Origin: MADRE3 sp963718195
GTDB taxonomy: Bacteria; Desulfobacterota; Desulfobulbia; Desulfobulbales; Desulfocapsaceae
Direction of reading: 5' to 3'
DNA length: 64,000 nt
Assembly (NCBI GenBank): GCA_963718195.1
Contig: CAVQYQ010000005.1
Coordinates: 434,001-498,000, forward strand
The translations under genes were made by a program, and so were the position numbers. A model generated the notes under the pieces. It was not told the origin of the DNA. It ran no database searches and saw nothing but the letters and a program-made list of their open reading frames with translations. This document shows positions 17,466 through 25,531 of this stretch, piece after piece (position 1 is the first letter of the stretch; every line of letters starts with the position of its first letter).

Positions 17466-19307
17466 TTACATGAGATGTTCCATGATATACTGCTTTCGAT
17501 CAGGCGTGTTTTTTCCCATATAAAAAGAGAGCACCTTTGTCACCTCACTGACCTTGTCGATGGTAACATTTCTAAGCCTGGTATTTGTGCCGATAAACTG
17601 TCCGAATTCCTTCGGGCTGATTTCACCAAGTCCCTTGAATCTGGTGGTCTCAGTGGCTTTCTTTTTCTTTCCTGATCCCTGCAGCTTTTTAAGTGCGGAC
17701 TGCTTTTCCCGCTCGGAATAACAGTAGATCGTCTCTATCTTGTTACGGACTCTGAAAATTGGAGTTTCAAGGATGTAGACGTGCCCAAGTTTGACCAGCG
17801 GCTCGAAGTAATGAAGAAAAAAGGTAAGAAGCAGATTCCTGATGTGCAGTCCGTCCACGTCGGCATCTGTGGCCAGGATAACTTTATCAAATCGGAGATC
17901 AGAAATTGATTCTTCGATATTGAGGGCCTGCATTAACGAATACATCTCTTCATTTTTATAGAGAATATTCAATTTCTGCCCAAGAACGTTCATCGGTTTT
18001 CCCTTCAGGGAGAATACCGCCTGGGTCATGGGATCTCGTGACGAGACAATAGAACCTGCAGCCGACTGTCCTTCAGTGATAAAGATCATATTTTCACGCC
18101 CGGGTTTCGAGGGCTTACCCCGCGCCGGGTGATATTTGCAATCCTTTAACTGTGGAATTTTAATCGCCACCCGTTTTGCCTTGGCCCGTGCCTCTTTTCT
18201 TACAGACTGCAGCTCTTTTCTGACTTTTTCATTCCGCAGAATCTTTTCGATCAGGTGCTCTGCAACCTCACTATTTTTATAAAGTGCACTGGAGACCGCA
18301 TCTTTCACACAATTGACGATCCAGGAGCGTACCTCGGTGTTGCCAAGCTTGTTTTTCGTCTGGGACTCGAATACCGGCTCTTGAATTTTTACCGACAAAG
18401 TACCGACAACTCCGTCCCGAACATCCTTGTTTATAAATTTCTTTCCTGAGAATTCGTTGATTCCCTTGAGGATTCCTTCTCTGAATGCCGAAAGGTGAGT
18501 TCCTCCTTCGCTGGTGTATGTCCCGTTTACAAAGGAGTAATAGGAATCACCGTATGAGTCGATGTGGGAAAAAGCAAACTCGAGTGTCTGGTCACGGTAA
18601 TAAATGGGGTTGTAGAGATTTCCGTCCTCAAGTTCGTTATTAAGCAGATCAAGAAGTCCACCAGTTGAGTAAAAACACTCCTTGTTAAAGTAGAGCTTCA
18701 AGCCGGCATTCAGGTAGGCGTATCGCCAGAGCCTCTTCTCGACAAAGGAAAGATCAAAATCAAAATTCTCAAAAATTGTGCGATCAGGTAAAAACTCCAC
18801 CAGAGTGCCATTTTTCTGATCGGTTGTGCCCTCTTCCTGTCTGACGAGTTCACCCTGCTTGAATTCGGCGGAGGCAAATAAGCCATCGCGGTAGGCTGTA
18901 ACCCGGAAAAATTCCGATAGTGCATTAACGGCTTTGGTACCCACCCCGTTTAAACCGACCGAGAACTGGAAGACTTCGGTGTTATACTTGGCACCGGTAT
19001 TAATCACAGAAACGCAGTCGACGAGTTTGCCAAGCGGAATCCCCCTGCCAAAATCCCTAATGGTGGTAAAACCATTCTCTTCGATTTCTATATTAATTCG
19101 TTTTCCTGCCCCCATGATAAATTCGTCAACAGCATTATCGACAACTTCTTTGAGAAGGATATAAACACCGTCGTCTTGGTGCGACCCGTCTCCAAGTCTG
19201 CCGATATACATGCCGGGACGCTTTCTGATATGCTCCAGGGAGCTCAGTGTTTTGATCTTACTTTCGTCGTAATTATCGATAGATCTATTCATATACTGAT
19301 GTATCAC
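17466..19307 (-). CDS. parE: DNA topoisomerase IV-type subunit B (ParE/GyrB family)
   Basis: ATPase subunit partnering the parC product, 613 aa. GHKL motifs are VVDNAVDEF, RDFGRGIP and GLNGVGTKAVNALS; the Toprim motifs are FITEGQSAAGS and LATDADVDGLHIRN. The Toprim box reads EGQSAAGS instead of the usual EGDSAxGS. The run TQAVFSLKGKPMNVLGQKL and LETPIFRVRNKIETIYCYSE are reminiscent of the Bacteroidetes-type topo IV rather than proteobacterial ParE. The first in-frame ATG is used; a second lies five codons on. Confidence 0.88.
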   Translation of the reverse strand: MIHQYMNRSIDNYDESKIKTLSSLEHIRKRPGMYIGRLGDGSHQDDGVYILLKEVVDNAVDEFIMGAGKRINIEIEENGFTTIRDFGRGIPLGKLVDCVSVINTGAKYNTEVFQFSVGLNGVGTKAVNALSEFFRVTAYRDGLFASAEFKQGELVRQEEGTTDQKNGTLVEFLPDRTIFENFDFDLSFVEKRLWRYAYLNAGLKLYFNKECFYSTGGLLDLLNNELEDGNLYNPIYYRDQTLEFAFSHIDSYGDSYYSFVNGTYTSEGGTHLSAFREGILKGINEFSGKKFINKDVRDGVVGTLSVKIQEPVFESQTKNKLGNTEVRSWIVNCVKDAVSSALYKNSEVAEHLIEKILRNEKVRKELQSVRKEARAKAKRVAIKIPQLKDCKYHPARGKPSKPGRENMIFITEGQSAAGSIVSSRDPMTQAVFSLKGKPMNVLGQKLNILYKNEEMYSLMQALNIEESISDLRFDKVILATDADVDGLHIRNLLLTFFLHYFEPLVKLGHVYILETPIFRVRNKIETIYCYSEREKQSALKKLQGSGKKKKATETTRFKGLGEISPKEFGQFIGTNTRLRNVTIDKVSEVTKVLSFYMGKNTPDRKQYIMEHLM

Positions 19308-19421
19308 ATAAGTTTAGTGTTGGGGCTGGCATTGGCGGCATATTATTGCATTTCAGAGTAATAAGCAATAGGCGGAATCATTGTTAGAGACAAGTTGACC
19401 GTCTCTGCTGTTATCTATTCG

Positions 19422-19625
19422 TCATATTCTCATGACACGTTCACAATCAGGACAGATCCAGGTTGGTCCATTACTGATCCCCCACTTGTTTTCCTCGAAA
19501 CACTCCATACAGATCTGGAACCCGCAGGGACAGTTCCAGCAAAACGGTTTCTTTGTTTTACAACAGTGGCAGCGATACTCTCCGAGTCGTCTGCGTCTGT
19601 AACCAGTCCTTTTCGTATTCATCAT
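19422..19625 (-). CDS. Small cysteine-rich zinc-ribbon protein
   Basis: The product is about 67 aa with four CxxC-type pairs (YRCHCCKTKKPF, CWNCPCGFQICMECF and WICPDCERV) that should bind two zinc ions. The ATG at 19625 overlaps the cutA stop (TAATG), so it is coupled to cutA; a GTG six bases upstream is possible. The tryptophan- and cysteine-rich pattern looks like a real conserved small protein. Function unknown. Confidence 0.7.
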   Translation of the reverse strand: MMNTKRTGYRRRRLGEYRCHCCKTKKPFCWNCPCGFQICMECFEENKWGISNGPTWICPDCERVMRI

Positions 19626-19942
19626 TAACACCCTGCCAACTCAGACGCCAACCAGTCCCGATATGGTTGATCCACAGCAATGATTTCGGTAGCAATAATT
19701 TCAGGAACATCGTAAGAGTGAATTTTCTTTATTTCGATGACCAGTTTGTCAAAGAATACTCTTTTGCTCTTCATGGTGATGACATATTCATTTTCAGATT
19801 CAAGCGTATCCTTCCACCAGTACATCGATTGGGTGACCATTATTTGAGCGCAGGCAACCAATCGCGCCTCGAGTACCCGGCGAGCTATATTTTCAGCTTC
19901 TTCACGGCTTCCGCATGATGTGGTAACGATAATCGGTTTCAT
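19625..19942 (-). CDS. cutA: Divalent-cation tolerance protein CutA
   Basis: Trimeric CutA1-fold protein of 105 aa linked to copper and other divalent-cation tolerance in E. coli, though its biochemical role is unsettled. Motifs include VTTSCGSREEAENIARRVLEARLVACAQI, MYWWKDTLE and the C-terminal YRDWLASEL. The ATG at 19942 follows a GGGGGAG ribosome binding site; the longer frame upstream is not family-like. It overlaps the small zinc-ribbon gene downstream. Confidence 0.92.
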   Translation of the reverse strand: MKPIIVTTSCGSREEAENIARRVLEARLVACAQIMVTQSMYWWKDTLESENEYVITMKSKRVFFDKLVIEIKKIHSYDVPEIIATEIIAVDQPYRDWLASELAGC

Positions 19943-20095
19943 CAAAGGCTCCCCCTTATCATGGTTTCTCTTTTTTCTCATATTGTTTGGAATGCAGATC
20001 ACTATGACATTTTGAGATAGGTAATTGTAAGTCGCTTGTGTTACATTATCAGCAAATAAATAGAACACTCTCACATTTTACTTCACGATACAACT

Positions 20096-20893
20096 ATGAT
20101 ATTTGTTGTCGATATTGGAAATACTCACACTGTTGCTGGCATTTTCGATCACGGAGAAATTTCAAAACAGTGGCGCATCAAGACCGATAGCAGGATGACA
20201 GCCGATGAAATCAGCATCTGCTATCACAACCTCTTTTCAATTTCAGCCATCAATATCGCTCAAATTTCAGGCATTATCATGTCGAGCGTGGTACCGCGGC
20301 TGGAAGGTTTTTATTGCTCGGCCCTTTCATCGCTGTTTCCCTCGGTTGCAAAATCACATATTTACCGTGTCGACCACAAAACCGTCTCAGGGATAATGGA
20401 AATCCGCCTCGATAATCCTTCAGAGGTCGGAGCTGACCGGCTCGTCAACGGTATTGCTGCTTACAACCTTTGCAGAACTGGCAGCATTGTTATTGATTTT
20501 GGCACCGCAATTACCTTTGACTGCATTTCCGACCGGTGCGAATATCTCGGCGGGGTAATTCTTCCCGGTCTCAACCTTGCGCTTCAGGCACTTTCGGAAA
20601 AAACGGCAAAACTTCCACAAATCGATATCAGCATTCCCCCTGAAAAGGTTATCGGCACCTGTACTGTCTCTGCCATGAAAAGTGGTGTCATGAATGGATA
20701 TGGGACAATGGTTGAAGGATTGATACAGAGGATCAGTGATGAGATGAGATCTGCTGTTAAAGGTGATATCGCCATCATAGCAACAGGTGGAATGTCTACC
20801 CTGATACAACCTTTCGCCTCATCAATCGAACATGTTGAGCCTGACCTGACACTCCAGGGCCTTTTCTTTATCTATACTGCATTGAACAGTTGA
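20096..20893 (+). CDS. coaX: Type III pantothenate kinase CoaX
   Basis: First step of coenzyme A synthesis, phosphorylating pantothenate; type III enzymes are not feedback-inhibited by CoA and need a monovalent cation. The N-terminal phosphate loop FVVDIGNTHTVAGIF, the GADRLVNGIAAY box, IDFGTAITFDCI and LGGVILPGLNLALQAL are all present. Length 265 aa is usual. A four-base gap separates it from ldcA, suggesting an operon. Confidence 0.95.
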   Translation: MIFVVDIGNTHTVAGIFDHGEISKQWRIKTDSRMTADEISICYHNLFSISAINIAQISGIIMSSVVPRLEGFYCSALSSLFPSVAKSHIYRVDHKTVSGIMEIRLDNPSEVGADRLVNGIAAYNLCRTGSIVIDFGTAITFDCISDRCEYLGGVILPGLNLALQALSEKTAKLPQIDISIPPEKVIGTCTVSAMKSGVMNGYGTMVEGLIQRISDEMRSAVKGDIAIIATGGMSTLIQPFASSIEHVEPDLTLQGLFFIYTALNS

Positions 20894-20897
20894 GCTC

Positions 20898-21818
20898 ATG
20901 AACGTTATCCCGCCTCCATTAAAAGATGGTGACACCATAGCTGTCGTAGCGCCGGCAGGTAACATCCATGACCAGAAGCGATACAGTTTGGGCTGTTCGA
21001 TTCTCAGGGAAATGGGCTTTCAAATAGTGCCTCAGGAGAAAAAATGGCCAGGCACAGGGTTTCTGTCTGACACTGATGAGCATCGCGCTCAGGAGTTCAT
21101 GTCTGCCTGGTGTCATCCTGAGGTCAAAGCAGTTTTTGCACTCAGAGGTGGGTATGGATCTCTGAGAATAGTCGATCGGCTTGATATGGCAGTAATCAGA
21201 AAGCATCCAAAATTTTTAGTGGGTTTTTCCGATATAACTATTCTGCTCAACCACATAGTCCGCCAAACGAAATTGATATGTTTACACGGGCCGGTGATAT
21301 CATCACTTTCAAACAGTGACAAATACAGTGTCGAGCGACTTTATCACTGTCTCCGGGGAAACTGGCATTTAAGACTTAAAGAACAGGTTGAAGTCATTCG
21401 AGCAACTTCGGAGGTGGCTGGTACGCTTATGGGAGGCAATTTAAGCAGCCTGGTGACCCTGCTGGGTACAAGACTGGACAGCAGCTTTGATAATACAATT
21501 TTATTTCTTGAGGACGTTAATGAACCGTTTTACCGGCTTGACCGATTGCTCACCCAGTTTCACTTAAGTGGCAGATTTAAAGGGGTAAAGGGCATTATTC
21601 TTGGTGAATTTTCAAATCATCACCAGTCAGATCAACACGACCAGAGCAGGGTTCACGAGTTTATCTGGCAACGTGTGTCAGAACTCGTAGAGAACCCTGA
21701 CATACCAATCTGGGGAAAATTTCCTGTTGGTCATGGACGCCAGAACATTACCCTGCCCGTTGGTGCTCACTGTACCATGAATAGTTTTCAACCATCACTG
21801 AGATTCGATTCAGCATGA
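20898..21818 (+). CDS. ldcA: Muramoyltetrapeptide (LD-) carboxypeptidase, peptidase family S66
   Basis: Removes the terminal D-alanine from muropeptide tetrapeptides during cell-wall recycling. The nucleophile serine is in LVGFSDITIL, preceded by LRGGYGSLR. The glutamate is in LEDVNEPFYRLDR and the histidine in FPVGHGRQN, giving the Ser-Glu-His triad of family S66. The length of 306 aa is normal. Cytoplasmic, as no signal peptide is seen. Confidence 0.92.
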   Translation: MNVIPPPLKDGDTIAVVAPAGNIHDQKRYSLGCSILREMGFQIVPQEKKWPGTGFLSDTDEHRAQEFMSAWCHPEVKAVFALRGGYGSLRIVDRLDMAVIRKHPKFLVGFSDITILLNHIVRQTKLICLHGPVISSLSNSDKYSVERLYHCLRGNWHLRLKEQVEVIRATSEVAGTLMGGNLSSLVTLLGTRLDSSFDNTILFLEDVNEPFYRLDRLLTQFHLSGRFKGVKGIILGEFSNHHQSDQHDQSRVHEFIWQRVSELVENPDIPIWGKFPVGHGRQNITLPVGAHCTMNSFQPSLRFDSA

Positions 21819-21911
21819 TATGATAATTGACGAAATTAACCGATGATGATAATAGTAAACATTCGATTATAGCAGACACACCAAAACACATAAAATCAGG
21901 GATTTTAAATT

Positions 21912-22376
21912 ATGTTCGCTTCTCATTTTCATTCAAGAGTTCAGAAGATTATCATGGCAGCTGCGATTTTGATATTTTCAGCTGTCTCAGCTGGTGCAGC
22001 TACCTATGTCAGTGTCACGGGTGACAATATAAACGTCAGGACAGGACCGGGAACCAACAACCAGGTAAGCATGGAACTATTCAAGGGTTATCCGCTGCAG
22101 GTTCTGGAAACCAAAGGTGAATGGCTGAGAGTTATAGATTATGAGAAAGATAAAGGCTGGATTCACAAATCACTGGTTGTTGACGGCAATACCGTTATTG
22201 TCAATGGCACTAAAAGTGTAAACATGCGGTCAGAACCATCGACAAATAGTTCAATTGTCGCAAATGTTGACAGAGGTGTCGTTCTGACCAAGCTTGAAAG
22301 TCGGGGTAAATGGTTAAAGCTGAAACACTCCAGTGGTCTGATCGGCTGGATCTACAAGCCGCTTCTCTGGCCATAA
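21912..22376 (+). CDS. Exported protein with two bacterial SH3 domains
   Basis: The product is 154 aa. An N-terminal signal peptide (KIIMAAAILIFSAVSAGAA, cleavage after ~residue 29) is followed by two SH3b repeats: NINVRTGPGTNNQVSMELFKG..WIHKSL and SVNMRSEPSTNSSIVANVDRG..WIYKPL. Such domains bind peptidoglycan or other ligands in the periplasm. No catalytic domain is attached. Lying after ldcA, it may have a cell-wall role, but that is inference. Confidence 0.85.
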   Translation: MFASHFHSRVQKIIMAAAILIFSAVSAGAATYVSVTGDNINVRTGPGTNNQVSMELFKGYPLQVLETKGEWLRVIDYEKDKGWIHKSLVVDGNTVIVNGTKSVNMRSEPSTNSSIVANVDRGVVLTKLESRGKWLKLKHSSGLIGWIYKPLLWP

Positions 22377-22385
22377 TCGCCGCCA

Positions 22386-25343
22386 TTATCGTTCAGTTCT
22401 CTCCAGAACGACCATATCCAGTTTAAGGGGCAGGCGAACCAGAGCGCCTGCCTTGTTCTTGAAAAGCAGATATCCGTGCTCGAGTTCGTGGAGAAACAGA
22501 TTTTTTGTGAGCTCCACATCTTTTTTACAATATGTTACGATCTCAGTAATATTTCCCTCCTTGTACCATTGCAGTGCCTGCAAACCATCGGACGTTTTAT
22601 GAGTTCCAAGGGTATGCTCAGCCAGCCTGTCCAGGCTTAATCGATAGCTCAGTCTTTTATACACCTCTTCCAATATGTCGATGGTGGGGATTTTGTAGAG
22701 ATCAAACTGTGAATAGGCGGACAGGACCTGATTGTCAAAACGTTTATTGTTAAAGCCGACAACAAGATCAAGACTTCTCAGGTGGTCTATCATTTCGGGA
22801 ACTTCATTTTCCAGGTAGGTGGTATATCCATCAAGGGCTGAATCGTAGACAACTCCAACAGACATACCCATCCTGTCGGCATGGCTCCAGCCACCAACCT
22901 CTTGGGCGGAGAACTTGGTTTCCAGATCAAAAACACCGTATCGAGCTGGCAGCGTGTCGAGACCGGAGGGCAGGTCGAGTTTGGCAGTTACCGGTAGTTC
23001 AGTTTTGCCCATTGCCTGACCAAGATCACAGAGAGCAAATTGTTGCGAAACATTTGACCGAAAACCTGGTTCTGGTAGCAGGATCTGACGAACCAGATGT
23101 AATGCAGCAGCTTTATCGATTGGTCGATTGCCTGACCCGCATTTCGGTGAGTGGACGCAGGAGGGACAGCCTGTCTCACAGGAACAGGAACAGATCGTTT
23201 TTTCAACTTGCTCAAGCAAGGTATCTACGATGGTGTAGGCCTCAAGAGACAACCCTGCACCGCCGGCATATCCGTCGTACAGAAAGATTGAAGGACAGCC
23301 CGTCTGTTCGTGGTGTGGACAGGATATGCCACCTATATCGTTACGATCACAAAGAATCAGCAACGGAAACATGGCGATCATCGTATGCTCAATGGCGTGG
23401 ATTGCACCCATAAAATGGAGCTCTTTAACAGCCATGTGTACCCTATGTTTTTCCTGCAAATTAAGCCAGACACCTTCGGTTTCGATAATTTGTTCAGGTA
23501 GGTCAAGCTGCTCTTTGGAAATCGTTTTCTGGGTATGGTTGTTGATTTTCTGGAATCCGGTAACCTGTTCGGTAACCTTCAGCTTACCGAAAAAGACACC
23601 TACCCCACCGACTGTTTTGGAATTTAGTATTTCCTGGATTTCAGTCTGCTTCCTGACTATTGGTCTGGTGTGATAGTGTCCCTTGAACGAGTTAACCAGG
23701 ACCTCCCTGCCATGCAGGTCGAGCGCTTTTACCATAAGCGTTTGTGTTCTATGAAGGTATATTGCACCGGGATGTGCTTCTTTCAACGCCCTGCTGCTGT
23801 CAATTTCACCGATTATCTCGCCGCTGTCCTCAAGAATAATAGATAATTGAGTCCCGCCGCCTCTCAAATCAACCAACCGCTGAGGGCGTTTTCTTGAGGC
23901 AATCCAACAGTCGCCTGAATACTCCAGGTAAAGCGTTGCCTGAGAGGTAAGATGGTCAATTTCAGCTCTCACCTGTTTCGATTCGCTGATAAAAGGTTCC
24001 GACGCACAAAGTGGATTTTCGGCAGCGGCACAATGGAGATGTTGCCCCATAATCCTCGCGTTATATGGGTTTAAGGCTGCATTTTCAGGATCTCTTGAAA
24101 AAAAATCCTCAGGATGGTTCATATAGTGCTGGTCGAGTGCATCTTCCCCGCCAATCATTATAACAGCAGAATCTTTACTGCCCCGGCCGACCCTTCCTCC
24201 CCGCTGCCACGTCGCCATTATCGAGCCTGGATACCCCACAAGAATACAGAGATCTAGGTCACCAATGTCAATACCAAGTTCAAGCGCAGAAGTGGAGATG
24301 ACCCCGAGCAGTTTTCCGGAGGATAAATCTTGTTCTATCTCCCTTCTTTCTTCAGGTAGGAAGCCGGCACGATAGGAACTGAGTTTTGATGCCAATGAAC
24401 CGAGCTTTGGCTGGGTCCAGATAGTGATGAGTTCTGTTATTTTGCGAGACTTCGTGTAAACGATTGTCCGTAATTTCCGCTTAATCGCCGCTTCAAGCAA
24501 TTGACTCGCTGTATAGATTGAACTGTCCCACGGATTAATAAACAATACCTGCTTTCTGCTTGACGGGGCACCGTTTTTCTGAATAACTAGGGTTTCTCTG
24601 CCTGTCAGCCGTTCGCCAAGTTCCTGGGGATTTCCAATGGTTGCAGAGAGCATGATAAATGAAGGTGTTGAACCATAATAGTCGGCTATCCGCAGTAATC
24701 GCTTAATCACCCAGGAAATGTGTGTCCCGAAAACGCCGCGATAGGTGTGTACTTCATCAATTACTATATACTTGAGTTTTTTAAAAAAATTCGCCCAGGT
24801 ATCATGGTGAGGGAGAAGTGACAGGTGCACCATGTCGGGATTTGTGATCAAGACGGTCGGGTGCTTTTTCCGTATTTTGGTCCGTTTGTAACCGGATGTA
24901 TCACCATCATAGATCATCGCAAAATTTTTTTCAGTGCTCTTCTCACCGGTGATTGCAGAAAAAAACTGTTTCAGCGTGCGGAGCTGGTCCTGGGCAAGTG
25001 CTTTTAACGGGAAAAGATAAAGGAAATGTGAACCGGGGTAATCTAGATAATGTTCAATGACGGGTAGATTGTAAATGAGACTTTTCCCGGAGGCTGTGGG
25101 GGTGGCAACCATGACATCCCTGCCTTGGGTGATCAGGTCGAGAGCCTCTGCCTGATGGGAATATAAGCGATCAATTCCTGTTTTTGCTAGTCCAGCCGAA
25201 ACTTTGGGCCGAAGGCGATACGTGGGATCTGAATATGCTGGTTCACGGGGGGCAAATGACTTGCAGCAAACAACCTGTGGGCCAAATTTCTTTGATGCCT
25301 GAAGTGAATCAAGGTATTCCTCTATATTGAAATGCTCTCCCAT
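22386..25343 (-). CDS. DEAD/DEAH helicase (MrfA type, DUF1998) fused to an RNase H-like 3'-5' exonuclease (MrfB type)
   Basis: A 985-aa fusion. Residues ~60-450 form a superfamily 2 helicase: ATPTASGKS (Walker A), VIDEVHTYRG (DEVH), MLSATIGNP and QRGGRVGRG (motif VI). A DUF1998-like zinc site with four key cysteines follows (CETGCPSCVHSPKCG). From ~803 there is a DnaQ-like exonuclease: VFDLETK (Asp-x-Glu), GFNNKRFDNQ (Asp~870) and YCKKD (Tyr-x3-Asp942). In Bacillus subtilis the helicase MrfA and exonuclease MrfB are separate proteins repairing mitomycin-type adducts. A DNA repair role here is inferred from both halves. It is convergent with the SH3 gene. Confidence 0.87.
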   Translation of the reverse strand: MGEHFNIEEYLDSLQASKKFGPQVVCCKSFAPREPAYSDPTYRLRPKVSAGLAKTGIDRLYSHQAEALDLITQGRDVMVATPTASGKSLIYNLPVIEHYLDYPGSHFLYLFPLKALAQDQLRTLKQFFSAITGEKSTEKNFAMIYDGDTSGYKRTKIRKKHPTVLITNPDMVHLSLLPHHDTWANFFKKLKYIVIDEVHTYRGVFGTHISWVIKRLLRIADYYGSTPSFIMLSATIGNPQELGERLTGRETLVIQKNGAPSSRKQVLFINPWDSSIYTASQLLEAAIKRKLRTIVYTKSRKITELITIWTQPKLGSLASKLSSYRAGFLPEERREIEQDLSSGKLLGVISTSALELGIDIGDLDLCILVGYPGSIMATWQRGGRVGRGSKDSAVIMIGGEDALDQHYMNHPEDFFSRDPENAALNPYNARIMGQHLHCAAAENPLCASEPFISESKQVRAEIDHLTSQATLYLEYSGDCWIASRKRPQRLVDLRGGGTQLSIILEDSGEIIGEIDSSRALKEAHPGAIYLHRTQTLMVKALDLHGREVLVNSFKGHYHTRPIVRKQTEIQEILNSKTVGGVGVFFGKLKVTEQVTGFQKINNHTQKTISKEQLDLPEQIIETEGVWLNLQEKHRVHMAVKELHFMGAIHAIEHTMIAMFPLLILCDRNDIGGISCPHHEQTGCPSIFLYDGYAGGAGLSLEAYTIVDTLLEQVEKTICSCSCETGCPSCVHSPKCGSGNRPIDKAAALHLVRQILLPEPGFRSNVSQQFALCDLGQAMGKTELPVTAKLDLPSGLDTLPARYGVFDLETKFSAQEVGGWSHADRMGMSVGVVYDSALDGYTTYLENEVPEMIDHLRSLDLVVGFNNKRFDNQVLSAYSQFDLYKIPTIDILEEVYKRLSYRLSLDRLAEHTLGTHKTSDGLQALQWYKEGNITEIVTYCKKDVELTKNLFLHELEHGYLLFKNKAGALVRLPLKLDMVVLERTER

Positions 25344-25531
25344 GGCTCACGAGTGTCTGCAGTTTAGTGAAATCGACTTATACGTTGCGTGATCAATCCT
25401 GAAAGGATATTGTCGTTTTCTACAGGTTACGATTAACCATCAACCTGAAATAACGACAGGAATATTGCATCATCACCGTGTACGGGCAATAACCGGCACT
25501 ATATGCCAATCACCATAACCACTCTTTTAAA

